Origin: Cercis canadensis
Taxonomy: Eukaryota > Streptophyta > Magnoliopsida > Fabales > Fabaceae
DNA length: 64,000 nucleotides
Assembly (NCBI GenBank): GCA_003255065.1
Contig: QAOA01008735.1
Location: 559,832-623,831, forward strand
Direction of reading: 5' to 3'
Shown one piece after another: positions 1-13,344 of the stretch. Under the pieces are notes generated by a model that did not search any database, was not told the origin of the DNA, and saw only the letters and a program-made list of their open reading frames with translations. The translations under genes were made by a program, and so were the position numbers. Position 1 is the first letter of the stretch, and every line of letters starts with the position of its first letter.

Positions 1-3000
1 CTGTGCTATACAAAATTGCTTATTAGCTTTTAACGATATCACAGTCACATCATTAGCAAAAAAATAAAAAATAAAAAATTTATCACAGCAATATGGTATA
101 TGTGCTTGCTTAGCTTTGATAACATTAATCAATATTAATATCAATGGTGCACTTTCCATAAATCCTTACTAGCTGTTGTTTGCACGCGGCCTTGTTGTGC
201 GTTTGCTGGTGTCTTTCTGATGAATGAAGTTAAATGGTATATACTATATAGCATGCCCCACTCGAGCGCAGTTTTATACGTTATTTATTATGGTATAAAC
301 TATAACAACATGAGGTCCCCAGTGACTATAAACAAAGTAAATAAATATAGCAGCAAGAATTAATCCATATATGTTATTTTTAAAGTTAACCAGGATTCTA
401 TCCTAATTAAAGTCGTGAGTTTCCTTTGGTGAACTGCCAGGTGGACTATATCTATATATATCTTCTTTTTCTCTTTTAAAAAAAAAGAAAAAAATCTTTT
501 AGGAAGGTGACTTCCTTATGAAGTCTGTCCGTGAGCATTTGGTTGGACTAGTTAGGTCTCCCAGAAAGGAATATATGGAAAAGAAAAAGAGTTGGGACTA
601 ATCAACAAAAAACTATACCTGAAACGCTTCATGAATCATGATACATCTGCATCAGCATGCAACTCTAGATTTGCTAGACAACTAGATTCTTCTATATCGA
701 TATATATGAAGCCAGTAATTCCTGCAGTTGCAATCTCATTTTCTCTCACTTGTCTCAGCCATAAATCATTTTTGCTCAATCAATTGCAAGTTTGATATAC
801 TTAATTATACAAGATATTGATTGACAAATTATATATATTTGAATAATCTATTAATTTTCCTTTAGTTTGATTTTCAATTAATTATTTATGGAGCAAAACC
901 TAAATTAGGGAAAGTTGTAGATGGCGTTAGTTTAGAAGAAGGGTTCAAATCCAAGGGTGTCCTGTCCCCCGTCTGCTAACCAATGATGAAAGGCAATGAA
1001 AATGGCCTCTCAACTCCCAACGATTGTTTGTCTTTTTCCACGTTATCTCTTCTCACTTTATCATTTTGCAAGCAATTCATAAGTAATTTCTGAGAGAGTA
1101 TCTTATAGTATATATAAACAAAGGATTCGCTTTTTGGAAGGAAACTAGCGAAAGGCGTGAATGTATGTGTTACTTTTGATTATTTTCTTTCCTACCAGAC
1201 AAAAAAGTCCCAACTAGGTGAAACTGCTGTTAATTTGCAGGAGATAGATCATAACTTGTGCATTCATCGCAACTTTCCTTCCCATGCAAGATCGATGCCT
1301 ACTAAAATTTTATATACCTCATTAAACTACAAGTCTACAACTACAATAAAGTGAGTTAAGATTTAACTATCCCACTTTGATATGATTTGATGAGGTGTAT
1401 AATGATGTCGTGTCTCTCATGTTACCCTCACATGTACTTCACCAACATATTTGTTTTGATTCTCCATTTTCGTCACTTGTGGAATATATATATATATATA
1501 TCATTAGGTTTTCAATACCATTATTTATCGTTGCACCCAACATTTTATGCATAGAGTTATATGTGTTTATGCATTTAAAAAAGAATCCTTGCTTTTTCAA
1601 AAGGAGGGAGGAAGTAAAAACTAAGTTAATTACAATATATGTGATCGTTTTACCTTTTGATACATAGTTTTTATTCATGCTCTTCACATTGTAAATAATT
1701 TCTATGATCTACCAACACAGACGGCTTCTTCAAATAACAACCAAGATACTGTAACAAGAAAAAGAAAAATCATCTAACACATAGGAGGATTGAGGAAAGT
1801 GGAAAACATGGATGCAGCTGTGGTGTGAACATGTGTGCGTTGCATTATTGGTCTCAATTTAATTATAAGAGGAAAGAAGACTTCATAGTCTCGAGCCCTT
1901 CCATTAGTTCCAATGTGAACATGGTACGGTGTTGAAGGCGAACGAGCCCAAAGAAATTAAGAAAAGGTTACTTAATTAATTAATGCTTGAAAATACAGAT
2001 ATTTATTATTATAATAAATATTTAGAGAAAAAGACAATTGGAAAATAGGCAACTCCACAGTCCCCGTGATTTGCGACGTGATTAGGAGGAAAAGCATATT
2101 TGCTTGGTAGTGGCTGGTACCTAGCGGACGTCTTTTTGCCTATGATTTGGATCTGTAATTAAAATGAGACATATATATATATGCATGTATTTGCCTAAAT
2201 ATAAACTTGTTTGGTCAAAGCTACGACTTGCAATTTGCAGCCCCACTTATATGGAACAAACACCTACTCCTTATCTTCATCCATTTTATCGTTAGTGCCA
2301 TTCAAATTTGAACATTAAACCTCTACAGTAGAATAGTTAGTATTTAATCATTCGAATGTCCTTTCAGAACATAAAATATAATAATATAAACTATAGATAT
2401 ATACACAATTTGATTCGTTTATTATTCAATATTCAATCCCTCCGGTGGGAAAATTCTAACCAAATGATCTAAAACTTCAAACGATAGACCAGTAGGGAAT
2501 AGTTAAATGAACATACATATATTTTTCACATACTCACAAAATTCAGAGTTTAGCCACCAACCTATAAAATTCTATTTGACGCAGATGAGATGATGAGGCT
2601 TGACTGCAAAAACGGTAGCTTCAATGCCAAATACATGCACGTTTATCATTGATACCTTTTTGAAGATGGATTAGGATTGGCAAAACTATGTATTAAATGA
2701 TGTAACACACTTTGCATTCCAATGATCCCAAATTTTGTTGCATAGAATTATGGTTTTTAAGTGATGAGGGTGATATATATATATATTGTAAAAGATTTTT
2801 CTGTTTAATACTAAATGTTGGAGAGAAAGAGAAAGAGAAAGAGAATGAGACTGAGAGGAGATAACCCATGTCTGAATCAGTGTTGTAGAGTAAAATGAAG
2901 CAATGTTAAGATTATGTTAGAAAGGTTTAAGAACGATAGTTTAAGGTAGATAGATATATAATATAAGAATTATTAATGATCCTATCATAGTTGTGGTTTT

Positions 3001-3735
3001 GAAGCGCATGCTTAGGTTGGTGATGTGAGGAACAGGAGTCCCATCATTGATCCGCACTGAATAAAGTATTTCAAAATCATGCCATTAGCTGGTGCCGGAG
3101 ACCTACAAAAATTGTCATTTGACCACACCGGACCAGTCTTGACCCTTGTTAACGGCTCTAAACGTTTCGCCGTTTGATACGAGTTAGTGTTAGTCACGAG
3201 AAAACGACTCCCCGTTTGATTTTCCGTCCAGAGACAGGGATCGTCAACTTTCGTCGCCTAGTTGCAGTCCTAGTCCCAATCCTGTAACAACCCTCGCCGT
3301 AGCTCCCGCTATCACTCACGCTTACGCAGACACACAAAACAACATAACACAACACACCTTTCTCTCTCTCTCCAAAACCAAACAGGCAAATACCCACCAA
3401 ACAAATGGAAAAAAGAAAGAAAGAAAGAAGAATGTAACAATCTACAGTTCGCTTGTCTCGCGGCAATTGTTTATGATTTGGCTGCCATTTCCATTTAACA
3501 GTTTCAATACCCAAAGCCCATCCCCTGCTACTGCTTTTGCCATATTCTCTCTTCTCTTCTCTTCTCTCAAACACTTCCATCACTTTCACTCTCTCATCTG
3601 TTTTTCTTTTTTTTTTTTCTCAGTGGGCTTCCCTCCTACTCACTGTTTCACCTCTCTTTTTTCCATTGCTCTCACAAAAACTTAATCCCCACCACCCTCC
3701 ACTTCTCATTGCTTCGTTGAGGGTAAACTTGTCAA
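1..3735. other. Gene-free 5' flank, AT-rich
   Basis: No convincing coding region: open frames are short, without recognisable domains and without splice support. The stretch is AT-rich with short TA runs, for example near 1486-1502 and 2768-2786, and a GAGAAA-rich microsatellite near 2821-2860. The last 400 bases are pyrimidine-rich (CTTCTCTT runs), as is common in plant 5' leaders, and probably hold the promoter and 5' UTR of the DUF620 gene. No clear TATA box could be assigned. Confidence 0.6.
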
Positions 3736-6071
3736 ATGGAGAGGAAACAAGGGTTCTTTTCGGCCCTGAAAGACGAGGTTGTTCGGGGATTGTCGCCGGG
3801 GAGGTCCAGGGCCAAGAGCCCGGCGAGGACTGCTTCTCCCATGTCAAGTTTACTCCGGCGGAGAAAGAAGCACAACGCCCCGCCCCCTGAGTTGTTGATT
3901 GCGAGATCGGGGAGCTTGAGGCCGGTGGAAGCATTGTCGCCGTTAAAGGAGGGGCCCGATGGGACGGATGCTGAAGATTCCAGAGGGGAAGGAAGGTGGG
4001 GCCACTGGATGAAGGGACCACTCGCCAGGGCACCTTCTGTTTCCTCCTCCTCTGCTTGCAAAAGGTCCGATCTGAGATTGTTGCTTGGAGTCTTGGGTGC
4101 GCCGCTCGCTCCGGTGCATGTTTGCACCACTGATCCTTTTCCTCACCTTAGCATCAAAGACATCCCCATTGTTAGTTTCTCCCTTTCTTTCACTTCTATA
4201 TGCTCCTTTATTATTTATAGAAATTGTAAATACATGCATCACTTACCTTAGTAATTAATCTTTCGCATTTAGTTTGTTGAGGTCCTGGAAATGTTAAAAA
4301 CTCAATCAGGTTCAGGTAGCTAATGTGGAATGTCACTGAACAATGACTTACAGAGTAAAATTGTCTAGAGTTTGTATTGATTCAGCTGGAGTATGGAGTT
4401 TTGATCACTCTGTTTGGACCCAAACAGGGCTTGGGGTGTATATGGGAAAGGTGACGACTTGAACCCTGAGACGAACCAAATCGACACGGCAGTGTATAGT
4501 TGCCAAAGGATTAAGAGGAGACTTTTGTTTGGATGACTTTAAATCAAGAAATAATTTGTGTTTCAATGATTTAGATATTATACTCTTGTACCTGACCCTG
4601 AATTTTTGGAGTTAGTATGTTTTTCATGCAGTGTGTATTCATATGAACTCAAGGTTAAATCATCAATTTATGACTTTTGGTATGAAAATAGGTTTTGATG
4701 TCTTTGATCAACCTAGGTGAAATGGCAATCATCCAAAACCAATGTTAAAAAAAAAGGATGCAGTAAGCACTTAACATGCAACTAAATACCAGCAAATATT
4801 CTATCATGTTAAGCATCTGAATGGTTCATTCTGTTTCTTGGGTAACGTTTAGAGTGTTTTGAGTGTACTTCTAGATGGAGCATGTCTGCTGATTGGGGGT
4901 AGATGAAAAGTGAAGGGTGGGGGATGTTGATCTTGTGGTGGTTTCACTTCCAACAGTTGATAAGATCATTAGAACACAATATGATCTCATTTCGTGTTGT
5001 TGCAGGAAACTTCTTCTGCTCAGTACATATTGCAGCAGTACACTGCTGCTTCAGGAGGCCAAAAGCTTCAAAATTCTATTAACAATGCTTATGCCATGGG
5101 AAAAGTGAGAATGATAGCTTCTGAATTTGAGACAGCTAACAGAGTCATAAGGAATCGGAATTCTTCCAAATCTGCAGAATCAGGTGGGTTTGTCTTGTGG
5201 CAGATGAATCCAGACATGTGGTACGTGGAGCTTGCTCTTGGTGGTAGCAAGGTTCATGCTGGCTGTAATGGGAACCTTGTGTGGCGGCATACACCTTGGC
5301 TTGGTGCACATGCAGCAAAAGGGCCGGTTAGGCCTTTGCGACGTGCCCTTCAGGTGAAGCTACCTGTCCTGTATGGTTCTTTTATTTGTTCTTTCCTCCC
5401 TTTCTTTGTCTTTCCCCCTCATAATTTAGACTTCTTTTTATTCACAGGGTCTTGACCCAAGAACAACTGCAAGCATGTTTGTTAATGCAAGATGCATTGG
5501 GGAGAAGAAGATAAATGGAGAGGACTGTTTCATCCTCAAGCTCTGTGCAGATCCTCTGACATTGAAAGCCAGGAGTGAAGGCCCAGCAGAGATCATAAGG
5601 CATGTTTTGTTTGGGTACTTCAGTCAGAAAACAGGACTACTCGTTCACTTGGAAGACTCCCATTTGACCCGCATTCAGAACAGTGGAGGAGATGCAGTGT
5701 ATTGGGAGACCACGATAAATTCATTTCTTGATGACTACAGGCCTGTTGAGGGAATTATGATTGCTCACTCAGGTCGTTCTGTAGTAACACTTTTCAGGTT
5801 TGGGGAAACAGCAATGAGCCACACTAAAACCAGAATGGAAGAAGCATGGACCATTGAGGAAGTGGCATTTAATGTCCCTGGCCTTTCAGTGGATTGTTTC
5901 ATTCCTCCAGCCGAGCTAAGGTTTGCTTCTATGAGTGAAGCTTCTGAGCTTCCTCAAGGCCAGAGGGTAAAAACTGAAGTTGCAGCAGTTGCATACCACC
6001 CCAAAGTTGCTCATCTACAGAAATCACATGACAGCAATGTCAGTAATATTAACTGGACAGTGGATGTTTAG
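3736..6071 (+). CDS. DUF620 family protein (At1g27690-like)
   Basis: Three coding exons with GT-AG introns: 3736-4170, 5006-5353 and 5448-6071, giving 468 residues. Both introns fall between codons, and the first junction reads ...SIKDIPI/ETSSAQYIL. The N-terminal 120 residues are basic and Ser/Pro-rich (PGRSRAKSPART, RRRKKH) and look disordered. The rest is the conserved plant DUF620 region, recognisable by YILQQYTAASGG, GFVLWQMNPDMWYVEL, GNLVWRHTPWLG, the RPLRRALQGLDPRTTA block, and VEGIMIAHSGRSVVTLFRFGE near the end. The length is normal for the family. The biochemical role is unknown; some database entries call members lipase-like, but I see no GxSxG serine-hydrolase motif that would justify this. 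The start is the first in-frame ATG, just after a pyrimidine-rich leader. Confidence 0.9.
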
Positions 6072-8248
6072 CAAAGGGAAAGTTTCATAGTAAACAGGTC
6101 TCAGTTAGCCTAGGTGTCTAGTTTTAATGCTTTTGCTGGACTGACAAGTTACTGGAGGTAAATGGTAAGATTGCAGCAGGGTTGTCAAGTGAAGTTTTCT
6201 GCTGTGGGTCATTGCCTCGTCAAATTTGTAAATAGAAATGATCAATTATATATCCCCGAAAGGTGACTTTTAATACTGTCTGTGGGTTTTTGGTGGATGA
6301 TTTTGCCGGGCAAGGTTTGTTTTTCCACTTGTTGGGAATCTGCTGATCATTTGACTGCTATATAATTCGTGTAGATTTTATGTGAAAGCATTCAACCATG
6401 ATGCTTGAAGATCAATTCTGGTTATTTTGACCTCTGTTTCCTCACTGACGAGTTTTGGCTTTTCAGTTTCAGGGCATTAATATGTAAGTTGTTAATGCTG
6501 GTGACACGCCAAGGAAAGTTCTTCCATCTTTCATGGAAATTTCATAGTTGTAAGGACTCTTAGATGCGTTTTGCGCTGATTTCTAGTATGGATTGTAACC
6601 CAAGTACCCAGAGTAAGTAGAAGCTAAATTTGTCCTAGACTATTTCTATGTTTACTGCTTGTAGTAAGGACGTATACATTGAGAATTTGCCAAAAGGCTA
6701 TAAAAATTGTTAATTTTAATCATTGGTAGAAATGTTTCGAGCTTGCCTACATTCTTAGAATCATTGAACTATATGTTTCTTTTCATTAGGAAAAGAAAAT
6801 GATATATTTTTTTTACTTCAAATCTTCGTTGGCATGTCTTAGACTTGACTTTATGATGCAATTGTGACCAGTCTGTATCCTTTATACCCTGCTTATGCTA
6901 ATGGTTGCTGTATGAAACGTGCAGTTTGATGTGAAATATATGAATCAGTAAGAAGATTATTTGAATGTTTAATACCGTGCTTGGGTCCTTCACATTTCTC
7001 TCCTAAATCTTTGAATCATGAGCCGAGACCAAAGAGATGGAAAGTTTGGATGCATTACTTTTTATATTTATATGTGAATCTTAACAATTAAAAATAATCT
7101 GAACGTTTTCTCTTTTGCAACTAAACTAATCTGAGTCACTATACATAATTTGGTTATTGGTCATTAGCTTTCAACGGATGGCCACAAAATAATAATCCTT
7201 AAATGGTGTAAATTGTTCCAAGTTTTATATCATCTGAAACAAAAACCAACAAGAGTAGGGTGTTAACTCATTTTTTTATTATCGCTTGAAGCTTCGTTGT
7301 AGGACGTAACAAGTAAGTATAAGTAGTCATTTCTTCTAAGGCACCTTCTGGCTCTGGCCAATCACAGTTTCAACTTTGAAGCACCAATAAAATCTACAGT
7401 CTTGTAATGTTTGGCAATTATTTACTCGGTCGTCTCTGATAAACTGTTTACTCATAAGCTTCTCTATTAAACGCATCAAACTGTGCCTGGGAAGTAGAAG
7501 CATGGTTCCCGAAATCCCCAGGAATGGATAGCAGAGTCTTTTTCACGATTTTTAATATTCTCGTTGTCACTCCCCTTTGGTACCGATATGGACATATATA
7601 TTCTCAGTTAAATTACTATTTAGATCATAGAGATTATGTAATTTCTCAATTCGGTTCTTAACGTTTTAATTTTTTAAATTAATTTCAAAATTAAATAAAA
7701 TCGTCAAAGAAAACCCAGAGAGATGGCTACGTAACTAAACAGCCATATAAGCAGACTAGCCGGTACGTCCACAAATTGAGTTGAGGACTCCATCCAATTT
7801 TAGGCTTAATCAAAATGTTAAAATTTATTAAGGACTCAATTAGAAAAATAAAAAGGTTAAAGACCAAATTAAAAAAAAAAATCTATTAATCCTTAGGGAC
7901 CCAAATAATAATTTAAGCTAAATTCTTTTTCTGTTTTTAGCCTCCTTGGGTGAGAATAAGAATATCCCGTGTCAAATTTTTATTTCTGAAGTGATCACCA
8001 ATTCTATTGCTGAATATTTGAAACACATCCAAATAAAATTGGGCATTTTTTGTTGAAGTTTAATAATGTCCTAGCTTTATTGGCTGTTTAGAACTAGATG
8101 ACTGCCAAATTCTACCAAAAGCTCTATTATGTGGTTTTAACTGTAAACACGCAACGGTGATGAGATTTTCTTATGATAAGCAATAAAATTATGTGGTATT
8201 GCAACTTAATTATGTAGGTTTCTTTGTAAATTTCCTCGATTTTAGGTT
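6072..8248. other. Intergenic, 3' flank of DUF620 gene
   Basis: Holds the presumed 3' UTR of the DUF620 gene, followed by AT-rich DNA. No coding signal was recognised. A MITE-like fold-back at 7606-7919 is listed separately. Confidence 0.55.
7606..7919. mobile_element. MITE-like fold-back element, about 314 bp
   Basis: The two ends are imperfect inverted repeats. The left end reads AGTTAAATTACTATTTAG, and the right end read on the minus strand is AGCTTAAATTATTATTTGG. The similarity continues inward through T-rich arms (left TCTCAATTCGGTTCTTAACG, minus-strand right arm CTAATTGAGTCCTTAATAA). There is no coding capacity. This is the typical architecture of a non-autonomous DNA transposon. A target-site duplication was not convincingly identified. 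Confidence 0.5.
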
Positions 8249-8401
8249 TACAGGTGTTTAGGGGTGTCTTCATGGCATGGATTATGCAGTGCTATTCAGC
8301 AGCACCAACCCTCACGACCATCAAGAAAATGATAACTGGTATAAACAAAGACAGTTTGCTTTACTGTTGCGGTAGTTAAAAGCTCACTTCTCTGCAGATT
8401 A
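8249..8401 (+). repeat. Dispersed repeat, copy 1 (about 153 bp)
   Basis: Starts TACAGGTGTTTAGGGGTG and ends CTCTGCAGATTA. Related copies lie at 16861-16936 (partial) and 17122-18086 (split by a LINE). The three share the central block GTGTCTTC-TGGCATG-ATTATG and a CAACC/CAAGG-CTCACG-CCA block. No terminal inverted repeats or coding capacity were seen, so the family is unknown; a SINE or old non-autonomous element is possible. Confidence 0.6.
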
Positions 8402-11130
8402 TGCCTTTTTTAATATAACAAGACAGCAGATTCTTCTAGGTATCACCATCAGCATTGATCTGTTCTACTGATACTCAAAACAAATAAAACTCTTTTATGA
8501 ACATACAGGTTTTGGATTTGAACAACTTTGAAACTGCAATTCCATACAAGCAAAACATGCTCAAGTCCCGCATAGTTTGATGTGTCCATATTACAAATCT
8601 GGTCTTTGCCATCATTATTATTATTTATTTCCCATGCTGATCGTACAAACAAAAAATAAATCATCTTGGTATAGTTAATTAAACGAGTCTTCTAAGCATG
8701 TCCTCAAGAGAAAGCTCAAATCTAAGAAACCTTCTTTTCATGCTTTCCACGGTTCCACCTATAGCAGCCGCACATTCTTGAGACCACCACCATCTGTACT
8801 TATTTCGTTTTTAATCAATATTCTGGTTTCTACCAGTTATGGTGTATATATTTATTTGAAGAATCAAGTTTAGGAATTGATGGGACCACATTCAGCTTCT
8901 CATTTGAAGGGGATTGCTCACCCATTTTGAAGCTGTGGACCTGTGGTCCCTCATCTCCTTTTAGCAACTTACTGCTTCACTCTATGCACAACATTACATT
9001 TCAGATTATCAACAGGAGAAATCAAAAATAATTGTGGGTTAAAGGTGAGGAAAAATTCCACAATGTACTTTCATGTTTAACGAGATTTTTTACTCTTTTT
9101 GCTTAAACAAGGGCTTTAGATCAGTAGAGGCATAGGAGTAGAGCATTAGAGCTGTTGACAAATGAACTTGATCGACATTCTAGTCTTCTAGATACTGGAC
9201 AGCATGATGACAAATTTGCATAGGAAATCAGAAAATTTTGTTTTTAACATAAGTCTACCGTACGAGACATCTACCAAGTTTTAAATATCTTTTGCTTACG
9301 CAGACGGCAGACCCTTTGTCACATCAGGACAAAAAAGCTATTGTAGGAGAAAGGAAATGAAAAGAGAGTAAAGTGGCATAAAATATAAAGGAAGATAAGC
9401 TTTTTCCATGAACAAGGACATAACTTAAAAGTGCTGCCGGGATTTAGTAGCTAACAAGAAAGATAGATGAGGACCACTTGCTTTCTGATGTGGGAAGCAC
9501 TTAATACAAGAGAAGATTAGGTTAATGTAGAATATAAAATTCCTAAGTGTGAAAGAAACGTCGTAAAGCATCCAAGCGCATCTGAAACTGTCTATCCTCT
9601 TCTTTCTTGTGAGTATGTGACTATGTTGTATATATATATATGCATTATAGCAAACTAACAATGAACATGCAATTGATCATTCACTTATCTTCTAGATTAT
9701 GGTAGATGAGAAATATTTAAGAGACGGATCTTTCTGCGGAGAAGCTAGTTTACTTATGCAGAAGAACAAAACTCCCCGCAGTCCATCATTTTGTGACTAA
9801 GAGCGGCACACAACTCCAAAATTATGTTCAAGTGCAATAGTCGCTGTGAAACCTGGGTGAAGTAGAAGCAATTCATGTGTTGCTTTTGCTCCACCAACAT
9901 AATTTTAACTATGCGGTCAACTATAAGTTAATGCATTAGCAACAAGAGAATCACAATCTGTATGCTTTCTCAAAGATTTAGGGTGTATTTGGATGAAATA
10001 TTTGGTAAGTTTTTTTTACCACAAATATATGTCTTATTTTTTTGGAGATAAATATAAACACTAAAATAAAATAAAATAAAGTTTTGTTATTTTTTTTAGT
10101 GATTAAACTAAACTTAGTACCCCTTTGCTACATTAGCTTAAGTGGTCACAGGACATGCCTTTGGATAGGCATGGGGTGAATTAAGGGTCAANTTCTGCGG
10201 AGAAGGTAGTTTATTTATGCAGAAGAACAAAACTCCCCGCAGTCCATCATTTTGTGACTAAGAGCGGCACACAACTCCAAAATTATGTTCAAGTGCATTA
10301 GTCGCTGTGAAATCTGGGTGAAGTAGAAGCAATTCATGTGTTGCTTTTGCTCCACCAACATAATTTTAACTATGCGGTCAACTATAAGTTAATGCATTAG
10401 CAACAAGAGAATCACAATCTGTATGCTTTCTCAAAGATTTAGGGTGTATTTGGATGAAATATTTGGTAAGTTTTTTTTACCACAAATATATGTCTTATTT
10501 TTTTGGAGATAAATATAAACACTAAAATAAAATAAAATAAAGTTTTGTTATTTTTTTTAGTGATTAAACTAAACTTAGTACCCCTTTGCTACATTAGCTT
10601 AAGTGGTCACAGGACATGCCTTTGGATAGGCATGGGGTGAATTAAGGGTCAAGGAATCTAACCCTGGTTTTTTCCCCCTTCCCCGGCTGGAGCAATGCTC
10701 TCTCGTATTTTTTTTTTTTCTGAAAAAAAANTTTTCTGAAAAAAAAAAACTTAAAACCCCTATTGGTTTCGCTAATGACCAAGTGATTACATAATTTTAC
10801 GAAAAAGAAACAAGTTGTCGATAATATCTACTAGATATTGTAGTTCGGTAGGATAGCAAAATAAGATTTGGACTAAAGAAGCAGATTTATAAAGTGCTTT
10901 TAAGAGAATGAAGATTTGGTGAAACTTTGTGAGATGTATATCAGTGCTTCTTATAGTAAGTGCTTTTAAAGAGAATCCGATTATAAAAGCGTGCCATTTA
11001 TTTTATACGCCGCTTGGTGCCATATTTATTATTTGGCCTTTCAACAACTTTCCAAGTCCATACTTAAATTCCGCTGAATCTTGATAGAAAATCAGGTAAA
11101 CCTCCTCCTCTAAGAAAACCTCAAATCTGA
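8402..11130. other. Intergenic with assembly duplication
   Basis: No gene recognised. About a third of this stretch is the N-joined direct duplication at 9732-10652. The last 300 bases hold the probable promoter and leader of the ARM/TPR gene. A second single N at 10731 sits between two copies of TTTTCTGAAAAAAAA. Confidence 0.55.
9732..10652 (+). repeat. 460-bp direct duplication joined by a single N
   Basis: Copy 1 is 9732-10191, N is 10192 and copy 2 is 10193-10652. Both copies are 460 bases long and differ at only a handful of positions (for example GAAGCTAG/GAAGGTAG and GTGAAACC/GTGAAATC). The copies abut exactly at the N. This is best read as two overlapping contig ends, perhaps from two haplotypes, placed end to end. 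Confidence 0.85.
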
Positions 11131-13344
11131 ATGTGGGTCATGGCTGCCAATGCCATGGATTCCCTAAGGAAAGAGAAAAGAGTGACCCCCATCCCCAAAA
11201 CTCCTTATAACACCAGCGATGATATGACCAGCGACGAGTCTCCTGATCAGTTTTGCAGCAGCCCTTGTTGTTTCTTTTGCACCATGAAAGAGCCAGATGC
11301 GAGACTCAGGAGAGTCGGAATAGGCGACTTTTTTAAAGAGATGGCTCTAAGTGACAATCAACAACATGTTTTGGTGCTGAGTGGCCTATGGCATATCGCT
11401 ATGTCTCAACCCAATGACCCCCAGTACCCTTCCCTCGGCATATTCAACTGCATGGCAACTCTCATCCAAAAAGGTATAAAAGACAGAAACTGGCTTCTTA
11501 ACAATCAAAATATATATATACCCTATTATGCTGCTCATATTATTGGTTCTTACACTATGGATAAGGAGGATTTTGCACAAATAGCTGTACAATCAGGTGT
11601 CATACCATCCCTAATGGAGCTTCTGAGAGGAAAACTCAGTTGGGTTGAGCAAAGGGTTGCCGTTAGGGCACTGGGACACTTGGCCAGTTATGAGAGTACC
11701 TTTGGTGCTGTTGCAGAGTATGAACAAGAGGTGGTGAAATTGGCAATGAACTTAGCTTCCACTTGCCTAGAAGTGGTTTATGCTAATTTTGTAAGGGTGA
11801 ATGATGTGAACAAAAGACTCAAATATCACAGCAACTTGCTGACTAGGGGTATTGGGGATTTAGAAATGGAGAACCGAAAGGCTGAGGAATGGGCAAGCCA
11901 ACTTCAGTGTTGGTCTCTTTATATTCTTAATTGCTTTGCCTGCAAAGAGAGGTCTCTAAATCTTATTTGCAAGATTGAGTTTTTGGAAGATTTGTGTGAT
12001 ATGTGGGGTGGATTGGTGAATCACACATCACCAGCTGGGTTTGGACTGATTAGAATATTATGTTATAGTAAAGTAGGAAGGAAAAGGATTGCTGAATTGC
12101 CAAAAGTCATAAAGACTCTTGGTAATCTCTCAAGATCTTCGGATGATTGGCAGTATATGGGTATTGATTGTCTTCTATTGCTTCTCAAGGACCCAGATAC
12201 GAGGTACAAAGTTATTGATGTTGCAGCCTTATTTCTTACTGATTTGATTGAACTTAGAAACCTTGGAGATAAATCTAACCTAGGTGAAGCAATCACAAAG
12301 GTGCTTCTTCTGGAATATAAACATGGTAAATTCAAATTCAATAAACACAAAGTTGAGAAACCATTACAGGAAATTCTGGATTTGAAGGTGCAGAGGAGGA
12401 ATAGGGAGAAACTAATGTCTGAAGAAAAGTTACAAGAGAGAAGGGTTTTGGTAAGTTTGATAAAACAAGAAGCAAATCACATGTTTTGGTATGGAGAGGT
12501 AGAAGAAGCTTTAATAAAGTATTCTGAAGCACTAGACAAGTGCCCGTTAAAATTTAGAAAAGAAAGAATGGTGCTTTATAGTAATAGAGCCCAATGCCAT
12601 ATGCTGCTTAAAGACCCAGATTCAGCCATCAGTGATTCAACTCGAGCTCTTTGCCTCTCCAACCCAGCAAACGCACACTTTAAAAGCTTATGGAGGAGGT
12701 CACAGGCTTACGACATGAAAGGAATGGCCAAAGAGAGCTTGATGGACAGCATAATGTTCATTAATGGGTGTATCAAATCAGATAACACCAAGCGTGTCAA
12801 GATCCCATATCATGCTGCTCGTATGATCAGCAAACAGATGAATGCCACGTGGCTGTTTGCCACTGCTCACTCAAAGTTGACACCCAAAAATCTAATGGTG
12901 GAAAAGTTAAAAGAAGGAGAAGCTAATGGAGGCAATGAGGGAAACTATGAACAACAACCGCATGATGATCATATGAAGCTGAGGATGATGGTGGAAAACA
13001 GAGGTGATCTCATGCACGGTAAGTTTAGTCTTGCAACCTGCAGGTTTTATTTTATGAAAAAAGTAGATTATAACATTATGTTGTTAAATTTGAAAGCTTG
13101 TTAACTCATTTGAAATTTTTGAATGACTTTGCCTGTTTAGTATCTGATATGGCGTGCGCAAAGTTTTGTCTAACTTTACAGCGTTTTTGTACGTGTGACC
13201 ATCAGTGAATCACTTTTGGTGGTAACTTTTTCAGGTCTTTCCACCATTATTGAAGAACCTTTTCTCACAAGAGAAACAGGTAGGAGAAAGATGGAAAGGG
13301 CAAGAAGGAGACTAAAGAAAGCTGCTGTAGCTCGATCAACGTAA
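11131..13344 (+). CDS. ARM-like/TPR repeat protein
   Basis: Two coding exons, 11131-13018 and 13235-13344, give 665 residues. The intron splits a Gly codon and has a strong donor (CACG/GTAAGT). A Cys-rich N-terminal patch (residues 42-50, CSSPCCFFC) is followed by helical, armadillo-like repeats from about 70 to 400 (for example SGVIPSLMELLRGKLSWVEQ and QRVAVRALGHLASYES). TPR-like helices follow at about 440-550 (EANHMFWYGEVEEALIKYSE, YSNRAQCHMLLKDPDSAISD). The C-terminus is very basic (RRKMERARRRLKK). Such ARM plus TPR proteins are plant scaffold-type proteins of unknown function, and I cannot name the partner. Residues 1, 4 and 9 are all Met, so the exact start is uncertain. The stop at 13342-13344 overlaps a good donor (CAAC/GTAAGT), so a further exon is possible. 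Confidence 0.85.

Noticed and set aside
3194-3589. Minus-strand open frame of 131 codons
   Set aside because: It lies over the pyrimidine-rich leader of the DUF620 gene, has biased Arg/Lys/Cys composition caused by GA repeats, and shows no domain.
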